Positions 1 through 12,699 of a DNA stretch of 64,000 bases are shown here, one piece after another. The notes below the pieces were generated by a model. It had not been told where the DNA came from, did no database searches, and saw nothing but the letters and a program-made list of their open reading frames with translations. Each line of letters opens with the position of its first letter. The first letter of the stretch is position 1. Source of the DNA: Rhynchonema sp. JSB1_4 (Eukaryota > Nematoda > Chromadorea > Monhysterida > Xyalidae); assembly GCA_030248065.1 (NCBI GenBank), contig JASAMV010006656.1, positions 1 to 64,000 on the forward strand, written 5' to 3'. A program made the position numbers and the translations under genes.

Positions 1-169
1 GGTAAGAAAATACACAGAATACATTTTTTCCATTCCCCATGACGCTACCGGTTTGACGGACATTCTGCCAGACAAAGAAAGGTTACAATTCCGAAAAACA
101 TACGTATACATACACTGCCTGTACTGTTGTAGTGCACTGCCCAAGATCCACACACCGCGCAATGTAACG

Positions 170-455
170 GAATATTGCACCATCGGTCCACTGTCAAAGT
201 GTCCACCGTGCCGCAATGTGCCCCGCACTGTCAAAGTGCCCACCGTGCCCTACTGTGCTGCGCTGTCAATGTGCCCCACCATGCCCCAGCAAAATGCCCT
301 ACTGTGCCCCAAAGTCAAAGTGCCCCCAATCACGCTCACTACATCTCACCTGTGCCACACCGTCAAAGTGCCCTTCATTCATACCCATCATGGCCCACCA
401 TGCTTACCGTGTCCCACTGTGCCCCACTGTCAAAATGCACCCCTGTCGTTGCTTC
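170..455. repeat. Minisatellite in left fold-back arm
   Basis: Degenerate tandem units of about 16-25 bp built on CACTGTCAAAGTGCCC alternate with CACCGTGCCCCA. The mirrored array lies at about 4115-4405 in the right arm, with indels between the two copies. The array gives open frames in several phases, which is a repeat artefact rather than coding sequence. Confidence 0.75.
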
Positions 456-2027
456 AAACCCTGAAAGAAGCAACAAGATGTGATGCTCTTACAACCCATC
501 GAGCTCCTGTCCCGAAAAAATAGAAGACCTGCCGCGTGACACTGTTTTGAAGACTTTTTCGATCTGAAAGCGAATAATGCTCAGTTGCATATTTTTAGAA
601 GCAAAAACTAATGTAGCACATCAACTCCATGGGGGCTGTAACTGGAAAACTCCGGTACATAGTCAACAGATATCGTCAACTGGAGTCATCAACTCACAAC
701 TACTGCCATGTGTTATTTTTCGCGCTCACTCAGTCATGCGTTAGCTGATTTTGACGATCTGAGTTACGTATAATACCAGATGGAGCAAACATGATTCCCC
801 ACATCACCATTTCACCACACACAACACCCCTTTCTTGCATTTTTGAGTTCCGATCTCTCACGTGCAGAATGTGTTGTTGACGACCATAACCACGACGAAT
901 TCTAGTTTCCATATGCAAGTTATGGTACTGTACGTGGGTACCAAACCACCGGGGCTCTGAGCGGACAAAAAGAAAAAACCTGTTTGAGCCCTGGAGCTCA
1001 AGTGAAAACTTTTCCACCAGCAACCCTCGGGGCTGTGAGTGGGAAGTTGGGTTTTTCGTATAACCTTGTACATACAGTACATTAGTTACAGTAATTGGGA
1101 TATTTCAGAACAGCCATTTTGTTTTTCTTCGACCATTCTTCAACGTGATTATATATAGCCTTCATCTTCATCCAAACATGGTGAAATAATCAACGCAAAA
1201 GCATGATATCTTTGTCGTTAATGTGCTGGCGTGAGTGATTTTGACAAGTTTGCTACTGTGTAAAAAGATGTTTAGGAAAGGTCGAGAAAAAACAATTTCC
1301 GTTACAGCCTTTAGGTCGCCTTTAAAGTGGAAATATTTCGTTTGAAGCACCGTAAGAGGGCGGGCAAAACTCCGATACACGCATAACGCACAAAGCGAGG
1401 AATCTAGTTGGGCGCGGTTGCGAACCCTAACCCAACAGCCCTCGTCAGGGCTAACCCCAGTCGCTGGCAATAAGACCACAACAAATTTTTCGCAAGATGT
1501 CAACATACGGCCACAAACATTCAGAGAAAAACAAGTGAGGAACATATACTTAATGAAAATGTACAGTATACTTGTCCGCGTCGTCGTTCCACTCAAACAG
1601 ACATATGGTACATACTGTATCTATACGGGTACTGTAAATGGGTGAAAGGTTTTGTTCCGGTCTTGGTTTGCATGCGGCGTAATTTGAAACATCAGTCCGT
1701 CAATGCGCGCGGCTGATGTTGCAGGTCGTGTACCAATGCCCCTCTGTCTAGCTGAAAACCTGGATCCATCCAAGTTCAACTTTCACTTTCATGGATGCAA
1801 CCGCCCATTATGTGAGTCGACGCTTGAACTTAACCCAGTTGCTCCCAATAACTGATAAAAGCAAGACACCACCGAACGTTCTCTGGGTCCCAATCGTGTG
1901 AGACATCACCGAAGCAAACATAATTTGCTGCTTGACGTATTGTACAAGCTGAAGAAGGGCGAACGACGTCATGCGTCAAGCCATGTAATGCATGAACGTG
2001 TCAGATACATACCTACCTTCCAGGCAC

Positions 2028-2518
2028 ATTGCGGACGCGCTTCCAGAATTCCGCCCCCCCCCCTCAGAATAGACCATCACCTTCGAGCACAGACCACGGC
2101 ATTTTGGAGTCTTTGGACATTTTGACACCAGATGATAATCCAGCCAAATTAGCAGGACTAAAATCTATAAATAACGCAACCAATGCCTGGACGTCGTCTC
2201 ATTGATGAAATGAGCAAATTGTTATGGCGCATATTTATGAGGTGCGAAATTTTGGCACTGAGAATGAAAAAATTACGCCGATGCGACGAAATACTGTATG
2301 GAGATGAGTTCATGCTGCTGCATGCCGGTCAGCCTCGCAGGTTCAGGATTGAGATAAGATACGCAACAATGCAAATGAGGTTGTGGACCTACGGACACTG
2401 TTTTATCGGGCCCGCAAACCGCAACCGAACATCTGGCAAATCCTCGTGGAGAGTGCAGGGCGAAATCCTCAGACGGAACACACCAATGCGTTCAGAAAAT
2501 GTCATCGGCGCCGCACAA
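2028..2518 (+). other. Spacer between fold-back arms
   Basis: This unique segment is the only part of the fold-back element not present twice. A plus-strand open frame at 2183-2533 and an overlapping one at 2383-2577 cross it, with an Arg/Lys-rich stretch near 2400-2520. I do not recognise a family. It could be a decayed remnant of a transposase or captured sequence. Coding potential is weak. Confidence 0.3.
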
Positions 2519-4114
2519 GTGCCTGGAAGGTAGGTATGTATCTGACACGTTCATGCATTACATGGCTTGACGCATGACGTCGTTCGCCCTTCTTCAGCTT
2601 GTACAATACGTCAAGCAGCAAATTATGTTTGCTTCGGTGATGTCTCACACGATTGGGACCCCCAGAGAACGTTCGGTGGTGTCTTGCTTTTATCAGTTAT
2701 TGGGAGCAACTGGGTTAAGTTCAAGCGTCGACTCACATAATGGGCGGTTGCATCCATGAAAGTGAAAGTTGAACTTGGATGGATCCAGGTTTTCAGCTAG
2801 ACAGAGGGGCATTGGTACACGACCTGCAACATCAGCCGCGCGTATTATTGACGGACTGATGTTTCAAATTACGCCGCATGCAAACCAAGACCGGAACAAA
2901 ACCTTTCACCCATTTACAGTACCCGTATAGATACAGTATGTACCATATGTCTGTTTGAGTGGAACGACGACGCGGACAAGTATACTGTACATTTTCATTA
3001 AGTATATGTTCCTCACTTGTTTTTCTCTGAATGTTTGTGGCCGTATGTTGACATCTTGCGAAAAATTTATTGTGGTCTTATTGCCAGCGACTGGGGTTAG
3101 CCCTGACGAGGGCTGTTGGGTTAGGGTTCGCAACCGCGCCCAACCAGGTTCCTCGCTTTGTGCGTTATGCGTGTATCGGAGTTTTCCACTTAGCCCGCCC
3201 TCTTACGGGGCTTCAAACGAAATATTTCCACGTTAAAGGCGACCTAAAGGCTGTAACGGAAATTATTTTTTCTCGACCTTTCCAAAACATCTTTTTACAC
3301 AATAGCAAAGTTGCCAAAATCACTCACGCCAGCACGTTAACGACAAAAATATCATGCTTTTGCGTTGATTATTTCACCATGTTTGGATGAAGATGAAGGC
3401 TATATACTCACGTTGAAGAATGGTCGAAGAATAACAAAATGGCGGTTCTGAAATATCCCAACTACTGTAACTATTATGTATGTACAAGGTTATACGAAAA
3501 ACCCAACTTCCCACTCACAGTCCAGAGCGTTGCTGGTGGAAAAGTTTTCACTTTGAGCTCCAGGGCTCAAACTGGTTTTTTCTTATTGTCCGCTCAGAGC
3601 CCCGGGGGTTTGGTTTGGTACCCACGTACACCAAGTACCATAACTTGCATATGGAAACGAGAATTCGTCGTGGTTATGGTCGTCAACGTGCCAATGATGT
3701 CCATTGCCAATGGAACATCATTTGCACGTGAGAGATCTAACTCAAAAAATGAAACAAAGGGGTGTTGTGTGTGGTGAAATGGTGGTATGGGGAATCATGG
3801 TTTGCTCCACCTGGTATTATACGTAACTCAGATCGTCAAAATCAGCTAACGCATCACTCAGTGAGCGCGAAAAATAACACATGGCAGTCGTTGTGAGTTA
3901 ACGACTCCAGTTGACGATATCTGTTGACTATGTACCGGAGTTTTCCAGTTACAGCCCCCATGGAGTTGATGTGCTACATTAGTTTTTGCTTCTAAAAATA
4001 TGCAACTGAGCATTATTCGCTTTCAGATCGAAAAAGTCTTCAAAACAGTGTCACGCGGCAGGTCTTCTATTTTTTCGGGACAGGAGCTCGATGGGTTGTA
4101 AGAGCATCACATCT

Positions 4115-4405
4115 TGTTGCTTCTTTCAGGGTTTGAAGCAACGACAGGGGTGCATTTTGACAGTGGGGCACAGTGGGACACGGTGAGCATGGTGGACCAT
4201 GATGGGCTTGAATGAAGGGCACTTTGATGGTGTGGCACAGGAGGGATGGAGGGAGCGTGATGGGGCGCTTTGACTTTGGAGCAAAGCAAGCAAAGGGTAC
4301 GGCATTTTGCTGGGGCACTTTGACAGCGCAGCACAGTGGGGCACAGTGGGCACCATGACAGTGCGGGGCACATTGCGGCACGGTGGACACTTTGACAGTG
4401 GACCG
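4115..4405. repeat. Minisatellite in right fold-back arm
   Basis: Reverse-complement counterpart of the array at about 170-455, with units such as GGGCACTTTGACAGTG. Repeat number differs slightly from the left arm, as expected for an unstable tandem array after the arms were formed. Confidence 0.75.
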
Positions 4406-4563
4406 ATGGTGCAATATTCCGTTACATTGCGCGGTGTGTGGATCTTGGGCAGTGCACTACAACAGTACAGGCAGTGTATGTATACGTATGTTTTTCGGAA
4501 TTGTAACCTTTCTTTGTCTGGCAGCATGTTCGTCAAACCGGTAGCGTCATGGGAATGGAAAAA

Positions 4564-5469
4564 ATGATATCGTGTTCCATTGACGTACATGCATGTACCC
4601 ATGCTTGCGTACTGCATGTATGTATACGTTTTATAATGCAGATCAGATAACCAGGACGAGGATCAAATATTGTGCATTAGTAATGGATGTCAAGAATTCA
4701 AGTTCATATCAATCATTCCGCAACGCTCATGTCCACAGGCAGCCTAAACCAACCAGTATACGTTCGTGCACTGTACTTGAGTGTTTGATTCTTGGCGTGT
4801 TACGGTCAGGGTGCAACGGCTACATATGTGACTGACAGTCGTCAGTATACACAGGTGAATAAAAGTCCAAATTTGCAAAGAGTGACAAGAATTCAGTTTG
4901 ACATCGATCATTCTGACCGAGATGCTTAATGTGAGCCTATATGCGAAAGTTGTGCCTGAACTTCTGATTCTTGGTGTGTTACAGTTTCAGTGAGAGTAGG
5001 TACAACCACAAGCATGCCCGTCAATAAATATTCCAAGTAGATAATCTTTTCGGCTGACAAAATTTTTCAAACTAGTCTGAATTTTCGAACACGTTTCAAG
5101 TCTTTTTCGGGTTTAGGAAAAGCTTCGAACAATTTGAAGTTCAAAGTCGAAAATGTTCGAACTTCGAACTCGTTTCGAAACCAAGTCAATCATTTCATTT
5201 AACGTGTATTGGCTCTTAGCAGGGAATTATTCTGCAGTCGACGCAACTCGTAAACAATCACAGTTAACGTTTCTGCTGTGGTGACTCTCATAATTTTCTA
5301 TCTGTGCTCACTTTGCGAGCGATCACGGGCGTTTGTACTGATGGGGGTTTTCAGTTTCCTCCACTCAGTTTCTTCATTCACTGGGAATTGATCTGAAACA
5401 ATTCCGGTTATTCTTACTTCGGTTTTTAGGTGAATCGAATTAGCCGGCTTCCAAAATCCGTGTCGAATA
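4564..5469. other. Intergenic region, no gene seen
   Basis: No convincing exon or RNA gene was found. Around 5050-5190 there is a run rich in TTCGAA-type words (several TTCGAA and TTTCGAA copies), a small degenerate palindromic repeat. The 3' part precedes the DUF273 gene and should contain its promoter, but no recognisable core element stands out. Confidence 0.4.
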
Positions 5470-8400
5470 ATGAGGAAGCGTTTGAAGCTCATTTTCCTGT
5501 TCACAATATTTGTAATTGGCCTGCTCGAGAACGTTATAACACGTTTGTACGACGTTGCATGCAGACCAGAAAGCGTGCACGCCACGGACACACGTGGAGT
5601 CGATCAGCCGTGCAAAGATGGCAGATACGGCAAAGTGACGGTAAGTTTGGACATCACTGCCTGCCTACTTGGCTTTTATAAACACACCTTGATTTACCTC
5701 GGACAAATGTCCTGCTGGCCTACCACATTACATACACTATACACGTTGGTATACTTTCTCGATAACTGTCGATTTGTGACCACAAAGAATAATTTTGTTT
5801 CCAACTGAGCGATTGTAAATGTGATCGATTGAAACACATTACATCGCGGCATCCATCTCTGTGTTGTGGTGAGAGAAAGGGCACGGTTTTTCAGTATTAG
5901 ATAATTTGAGTTTACTTACAATACAACGCGCAACAAGCATGGGGGATCACGTAGCCGTCTGTCTGCGTGGTTTGCCCTGACGATGACCTGGTGCACCGCC
6001 CGTGAGTGAGAAATGGTGCAGACCAGGCAACGAAATATGCTGCACAGCCCAGATTGTATGTATGTAGGTGTTGGTGGCGTTTGATGCGGCCGCCTACCAC
6101 AACAGATACCTGACGGCACGGCAGTCGCTCAAATGTTACGTGAATCGAACGGGATACGAATTGAGACTGGTTGATGTCAACAATGATCCGGTCGTCAAAA
6201 GCACTTGTCGGCATAAAATGGTTGGTGTTTTCCTGATCGCTGCATAGTTCCTAAAAAGGCCAGTGGCAAGCTCTGGCATCATACATGTAGTTGCGCCGAA
6301 TTTGTGTTTTTACAAAATCATAATCAAATAAATTCAGTCCCCCCCCCACAAATAATAAGCAGCAGGCAGTTCATGGCATTGCAGACGGAGTGTGCTGAAT
6401 CCGGAAAGTCTTATTATTGCTAGGGTGCTAATGCTCAACCAGGGGGTAGTTGAGAATGGTCGGTCGTCACTGTTTCACAATTCCACATACAGTAGTACAG
6501 CATACTCTGATAATACTTTTGGGAGAGTCTTCGCACGAGGCGGTCACGTGACCGCTTTGGCGAAGATGCGCATTTCGGATCAAGCAACACAAAGCATTAT
6601 GTCCGCCGAGTATCCTGGGAAAGGCTGGTGAACGGGGAACGACCTCACGTTCTGTGAAGTCAAGGTACCGCTGTCAACTATCGGTGTGGGGGCGCACATT
6701 TATGTAGTTCCTGGTTGGCCCACAATATACAACAAGTTGTTAAAAGTATCCGCATCAGGCATGCATACCTACATATGTATGTACATCATTCGCAGCTATT
6801 CTTCTTGCGTCACTGCGCTGCAGCGTTGTATCTCGCACGCACCGACTGGCTGATGTTTCTGGACGCAGACACGGTGGTGGCCAATCCAAATAGATGCATC
6901 GAGGAATACATCGACCCCAAATTCGATTTGATCTTCTATGAACGCTTTGTGAACTGGGAAATAGCCAGCGGCCACTATATTGCCAGGAACAGCCAATTCG
7001 CGAGGTCGCCAATTCGGGAACTATAGTAAATGTGCAGGCGCGAGAGTGAACCAAAGCTGTCTGGCCCAGGAATATTTATATGATACACAATGTACCAAGT
7101 ACAGTGTCAAAATTCTCAGGAATTGTGTTGTATGTATCTCTCCCGCCTGGTTCTGCTTAGCAGAACTGCTTGACAATAGCATTCCCAGTAGCGTTCCCAG
7201 TACATAGTTCCCGGAATTTCAAGACGAGAATTGGGGCATTTTCAAGCTATGACGTTTCGCTGTTATCAAAGTAGCATCATCCACTGAAAACGCAACGTTC
7301 ATCAAAAGCATTTTTATGTGTCATATACAGAAAGTTCCTGATGGACTGGGCCGACTACGAGTTTGTGACGCCTCAGCCGCGTGGCTACGACAACGGCGCG
7401 CTACAGCTGCATCTGCTCGGCACGATATTGCCCGAAGCGAGGCATGAACGTCAAACGTGTCGGCAAATTTGGCAAAATGCCACTGATTATGGCGGATATT
7501 TTGCTTATTTGCATTGCGTTCGAGCGACCAAGGGCGCACGCATGGAATGGGATCGGATCAAGATCTACAGGTCTTTGGGAAACTTTTACCGTGACTTGTA
7601 ATCGTTCATGTATCTTCATGATGAGGTTCGGACCCAGTGATATAATGTGCATACCTAAAAGCAAAAAAATCACGTGACCAAGGCTTGTGCCATATATACA
7701 GTATAAGGTGCCAGTGCGTCACATTGCCTAGTTACATATGATATATATATATATATATTGGCCAATAACCCTTCGACCGGTCGAAGGGTTGTTGACCAGC
7801 AGCTTCAATGTTGACAATATCGACATTGATATAAGAAAGCTCACAAAAACATATAAATGTAAACATACATAAACACATGAAAACATATAAAATGAATGCA
7901 TTCACACAGACGCGGTCTCGCCTTCGTGTTGGACTATCAGGTGACCGATGGCCGAGTGTGCGAAAAAATGTTCATGTTTCACGGAGTGAAGAGCAATCAG
8001 TGGGACGATTTCTTCACCGTGAGTTGACACTGATTAATACTGTTGGTGTACATACTTCTACGTTTCTGTACATACGTACTGTACATATTACTACTAATTG
8101 GCATGTACGTCAGGCAGCGCGTTTGTGTAAACAGTAGTACCTGAGAACACTGTACCCCGTTCATCAGTATTTGGCTCAGCTTAGTTTTTGACCAGATGGT
8201 TGATGTGAGCACAGGCCAAACAATGTGTATGGCATGTAGTAATGAATTTTTAGACAACATTTAGGTACCTACATCACGTTTCGATGCGAAGTTCAGAAAA
8301 TTCTGTCTGATATTCTGCTCGTAAAATAAGATAGATGGCACTGGAAACGAACGCCTGGGTGACAAAAACTTGCTACCACACTCTGCGCAGCACAACCCAA

Positions 8401-8591
8401 ATGGGAGCGACTGTTACGCCGACGCACCTTGGCCGTATGCCAAAAACAGACACGTATCGTCCCCATGCGACCAACTTCGACGTATGGTGGCCGGTTATGA
8501 AGAACTGTACGCAGCGACGTACCAAAATCAGACAAACCATGCCATACCGTATATACAGTCCAGGGTGGGTGATTGTTGGCCTGATTGTTGA
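5470..8591 (+). CDS. DUF273 family type II membrane glycosyltransferase-like protein
   Basis: Six exons join in phase: 5470-5640, 6068-6220, 6796-7004, 7331-7570, 7910-8018 and 8331-8591 (380 aa). All introns are GT-AG; exon 6 uses an AAG acceptor. The N-terminus is short and basic (MRKRLK) followed by a ~19-residue hydrophobic segment, so it is a type II signal anchor with a lumenal catalytic domain, probably in the Golgi. The core carries [11 protein letters not shown], a DxD-like motif typical of GT-A fold glycosyltransferases, then an IEEYIDP segment, [13 protein letters not shown] and [11 protein letters not shown]. This order matches the nematode DUF273 family as I know it; the sugar donor and acceptor are unknown. 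The start is the first ATG before the anchor. The gene appears intact. It suggests a nematode genome. Confidence 0.88.
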
Positions 8592-10906
8592 CACACGACT
8601 GTCGATCCCTTTGAAATCACACTCTGAACGAACTTATTCAGCAGAGCTTCTTTGAGTGCAAATTTGGCTTGTCCACTTTTCCAAGCGCATCGTAGATGCA
8701 TTTGATTGCCCACAATATGAACGTATTCTGACAAATGTTTCTGCAGCAAATGTATCTGTACATTGTATGCTGTGTTTGATTGGAAATCTTGTATATACTT
8801 TGTCGACCATCCACTTATTAATCTGGTCCCAGCACAGCGCAACAGCCGCATCGGTGCACATCAAGTTCGAACTGTTGGATGGAATGCACCGCATCAACTT
8901 TTTAAAAATTTTTTTTTAATTGACCACTGTTTTTTTGAAACAATTCTGCTTCCTGGACAGGGTTAGCTTCTGCTTTATGTGCGGAAAGAAGCCAAATGTT
9001 TCAGTGAAGCGCAGCCTACACGGCTGTTTTGACACCCTCGGGTCGTTGAATTTGTGGTCCCAAGAAAAAAGAGAAATAAGGCAATAGCTTGTCTGTGAAA
9101 TTTTTGCAGTCGTGTGTTGATGACATGTTGTGTTCGTTGTGGTGGTTTTGTTTCCGACCCTGGTGAGGGTTGTTGTGTTAGGGTAAGGCGTCTGGTGGGG
9201 CGTGGTTGATGTGCCCTATCATCACAACGGACCTCGCCAGGGCTACCCCCGGCACTCGACCCATGTTTTCGCAAAAGGAACAACCAACTCGAATATCAAA
9301 CCCGTTTCGTTTTCCGGGTCATCTATAATACCAATGCCGATTTATGTACTCAGAACTACATAGAGGTGGGTTTCTCGCCACCACCGAAATCATAAAATGG
9401 TGGGTTCGGGTTATTTTCGACTTTCGAGTGCAAGTTTTATCACGCGAACACTTTGATGACAAATGGCTGACATCGGGACTCACGGATAAAACGATGTGCT
9501 CTTATTTGCAGTTCTCAATCTCTGAATGGTGGTCAAAGTGCTGGTCTCAGCAGGACTGAATCGACAGGAGTGCCTTTTGTCACGTATATTCTACACAAAT
9601 TCAGTTCCAGTCCCGCATGAAATAAAGAACCGGGACCAACAGAACCGCGCATTTGTGCCGAAAAATTTTATTGTCGAAAAATTGGCGACAATTCATAAAT
9701 TATTGTGCGCCACAGTGCACAAACACAATAGAGGTACGCATGTACACGCCAGCCAGATATACGGGATGCGGAAAGAGCGACATATAAAAAAGTTTGGGGC
9801 ACAATTTGAAGAAATGGCTAAATTTGATAGCTTTGTCCTTGCGCAGAAGCGGATTTCGAGGTTTGTGTTCCAGAGAAAATCCGATCTGGACTGTGTATTT
9901 TTGCCGAAGTAAGGGATTGTCTCAAACCGCATATCATACGCGTCATAACTGTGGCAAAAGGAAACCAGCAATTTGATCTGGCGCTGGCGCATGAGTTGCT
10001 GCGGTAAAAGCTCAGTCAAAAATACCATCAGAATATTAGTACCGTGCGCGCAAGCTCACACACCATTGTCGGTCAAATAACATGACACAGGCGTCTGGAA
10101 TTCAGAACAATGCGCCTAGTGTGTACAACCAGCTTGCTCTCTGACTGATATGAATTTGTTTAATCTCAGATAAACGCGCGACACTAATATTTTGCATCGT
10201 GGTTATATCGCGCGTGCTATTTTTTTGACAATCACGCGCACGCGGGGGCGCGCCTGTAGTCTTTGGTTGTCGTCATCTGCGTTTGTGATTATTCAGATGC
10301 TCGATTCCCAACAGCATCGCAAAGCTATAAGAACGAAGCTATACTCATATCGCAGGTGCCACATCATGTCTTGTAACTGCTACTGATGCAATTGACAAAT
10401 ATTTTATTTTGAAACTGGGAACTGAGGCCCAAACCGAGTTCCCAACCTATGTATGTACAGTAGGAGTGATGGGGAAGAGAGTAATTCATTTTGATACAGG
10501 TCATAGATTAGACAGGTGTAGACGTCCGACTTTATCATTCTCTTACCGGACCTCAATGAGCAGTGCTTTGTGATAAAAAAAACTCCCTCATGGCTGTTTC
10601 AGCTCAGCAGAAAGACCGCCAGGTAAGCAAAGATCTACAGTAGGTCACAGTACGTGAACCAGAGAGTACGCTGACCGGGGATGACTACCGTCGAAACTGT
10701 AGTGAAGTGCCCTTCGTATACAAGTTTCAGTTTCTAATAGACCCAGATATACATAATAAGTGCCCGCATATGCGTGTAAATGTATAGCATCAGCTATCCA
10801 GGAGAATCTTGTTTCTCTACCTCTTAGAGCATCGAAAGTTGTTGAGCGCGAAGCACACGACGACGCCCCAGGGCAGATGTGCATGTGCGTGCATCCGTGC
10901 CTGTCG
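8592..10906. other. Intergenic region with small repeats
   Basis: No convincing exon was found. Near 9115-9260 there is an imperfect hairpin: an ACCCTGGTGAGGGTTG stretch pairs loosely with a CGCCAGGGCTACC stretch about 90 bp downstream. Similar wording occurs in the fold-back arms (about 1430 and 3100), which suggests a related repeat remnant. A miniature element lies at 10031-10193 and is listed separately. Open frames at 9344-9912 show no recognisable domain. Confidence 0.4.
10031..10193. mobile_element. Miniature inverted-repeat element, TTAGTGCCGCG family
   Basis: The ends are GAATATTAGTACCGTGCGCG on the left and CGCGCGACACTAATATTTT on the right, an imperfect terminal inverted repeat of about 18 bp enclosing ~125 bp of non-coding sequence. 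A second complete copy is at about 40036-40207. Single ends matching the same consensus occur elsewhere in the window. No target duplication was resolved. Confidence 0.65.
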
Positions 10907-12005
10907 ATGACCGTAACCCTATTGGTGCACGTGCTGCACAACCTGCACATCACCACCCAATCGTTGTCGTGTTTCGCCAGCTACGAAGCATTCGGCATTG
11001 ATCTTCTGAATCGAACCCAGCGATCGGTGATCAGCCATATTGAACGCGAATTCAACATGCACAATTTCACTGAAGCAGCCGACTCGGTTCAATGCGAAAA
11101 AGGGAAGGATGGATGTGGCACGGTAAGACAATGATGTTGGTTAAAAATTTTTTGCCTCTTCACAAGTTTTTAATGAATTCTGGACAATTAAGACCAGTCT
11201 GTGCTTTGCTTGAACGTGTTGGACTGTCCTAAAGGGCAGCGTTTCACGATACAAAATGTCGATACAAGACAGAAACATGCCAAAGAGCATAAAAGAGGAT
11301 ACGCAACCCAATGAACCTGCATAAAAGTTCGATAGTGGAAGTCTGGGTATCGAATTCCGCGTTATAGTCACAGATATTCACAGGGAGACCCAAATGGTAG
11401 GGGTGCTGAATAACGACGCGACTACGGTGCGGAAATCGTGACCCAAACCTTTTTAGCGTCAAACTTTTATGCAGTTTCGGGTTGCACATCCTTAATTTAT
11501 GCCCCTAGGGTGCATATTTCCGTCTTGTACATTACGTACAGGGGTCTTCATGTTAAAGACGGCAGACCGCATGTGAATCGTGCATCCATATTTTTGATCG
11601 CTGACTTCGAGCTGTCTTTACACAAACGGGCGGTGATGCACCAAGATAATCGTGTCGACCTTGAAACGCGCGCACGCGACTTGCTTTTAGATCGCGTGAA
11701 ACGTCAACCAAACACATTACTATTGTCCGCACCATTTTCAGTTCGCATACACCAATCCTGCCACGGGGGTGCATTTCAAGATTCGAAACTGTGTCGAGGC
11801 GAATAAAATGTTTCACGAGCTGGCGCCCTCGCATTTGCTGACACATATGGACGGCAAACAAGTGCAATATGGTTCGGTGGTGTCTTACACACAAGGCGTG
11901 CACATACTCTATTGCACTGACGATTTGTGCAACGCCACTCATAGAATTGACTTCAGAGCATCGACCCTGTTGGCACTATTGACCTTATTAATTGTGATAC
12001 TTTGA
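10907..12005 (+). CDS. Small secreted Ly6-like (three-finger) protein, GPI-anchored
   Basis: Two exons, 10907-11122 and 11742-12005, join in phase 0 across a GTAAGA...TTTTCAG intron (159 aa). An in-frame upstream ATG at 10877 is an alternative start. A signal peptide of ~21 residues ends at QSLS, immediately before the first cysteine (CFASYE). The mature part has spaced cysteines (CEKGKDGCGT, then IRNCVE) and ends with YCTDDLCN, the closing cysteine-x-N signature of Ly6/uPAR-type folds. A hydrophobic C-terminal tail (LLALLTLLIVIL) fits a GPI-anchor signal. The function of nematode members is mostly unknown; they act at the cell surface or outside it. It is a tandem paralogue of the next gene. 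A TA-flanked miniature element begins 32 bp after the stop, probably in the 3' UTR. Confidence 0.75.
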
Positions 12006-12036
12006 CTATGTTTGGTGAATTCCATTGTCCGCATTA

Positions 12037-12263
12037 TGGGTGGAATTTTCGAAACGGTGTAAAGGTCAGTTGAGCGTAAAGGTCGGCGTAAAGTTCGGTC
12101 GAAAGCTCGGTCGGCGTAGCTCGGTGTAAACGTGAAACATTGCCTGTTATTAACGTGGAATGTTTCAAGTTTACACCGAGGTCTATCACACTGAGCTGTC
12201 GACCGAGCTTTCCACCGACCTTTACACCCAACTGACCTTCACACCGTTTCGAAAATATGACCC
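12037..12263. mobile_element. Fold-back miniature element with TA duplication (mariner-like)
   Basis: The 227 bp element lies between TA dinucleotides at 12035-12036 and 12264-12265. Its ends are inverted repeats built on TTTTCGAAACGGTGTAAAGG, and much of the rest also folds back (GGTGTAAAG and CTTTACACC words). A close copy is at 21743-21952 and a fragment near 16041. It lacks coding capacity, so it would have moved using a transposase encoded elsewhere. The TA duplication points to the Tc1/mariner superfamily. Confidence 0.8.
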
Positions 12264-12699
12264 TACGTCAGGTTTACATGCATTACTTGAAATTTCGGCT
12301 TCATGAGCCAAGATATCCTAATTTTCACTTCCCTGTTTACGGTATTTTGCATGAACGCGGTGCGAGTGACGAAACAGCGGGTGGTAAAACAGTCGGTTTT
12401 CAAGAACAGCGCCAACCAACCTATCAAGGATATTGCTGCCTTCAGCACCGACTGTTTCGTTCCCGGCCGTTTTGTCCACGTATATGTACCCCGCATTTAT
12501 CACTCAAGTGTAAACATAATGTGGTCGCAAGCCTGCCTCAAAAAGGCAAGAAAATCGATTTTCGTCAAGTTTGACCACGGTTCGTTGGTTTGCAGTTACG
12601 GAACAAGCATACTTATAAGCACTGCATACACGTCAGCATTCACAGTTATTTTCTCGGAGGCACACAGATCAGAATTCCGAATTTTATGGAACTTTCGGT

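Larger units (their letters stand above)
26..4563. repeat. Giant fold-back element with ~2.0 kb inverted arms
   Basis: The left arm (about 26-2027) and right arm (about 2519-4563) are reverse complements over nearly their whole length, around a ~490 bp spacer. Outer ends pair at TTTTTTCCATTCCC (left) and GGGAATGGAAAAAA (right). Inner ends pair at CTTCCAGGCAC (near 2025) and GTGCCTGGAAGG (near 2520). The arms differ by scattered substitutions and small indels. Open frames on opposite arms therefore mirror each other and are probably not genes. Beyond the ends the flanks diverge, so it looks like a mobile fold-back or long-inverted-repeat transposon. The left boundary is close to the window edge and no target duplication could be verified. 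An assembly artefact or head-to-head duplication is the alternative. Confidence 0.85.

Noticed and set aside
53..523. Long open frames through the left fold-back arm
   Set aside because: They run through a tandem repeat, are mirrored on the other arm, and show Cys/Pro/Val-rich translation in all frames typical of minisatellites.
1168..1596. 142-codon minus-strand frame with a mirrored plus-strand copy at 2955-3236
   Set aside because: The mirrored copy is broken by a frameshift and no domain is recognisable, so it is explained by the inverted repeat.
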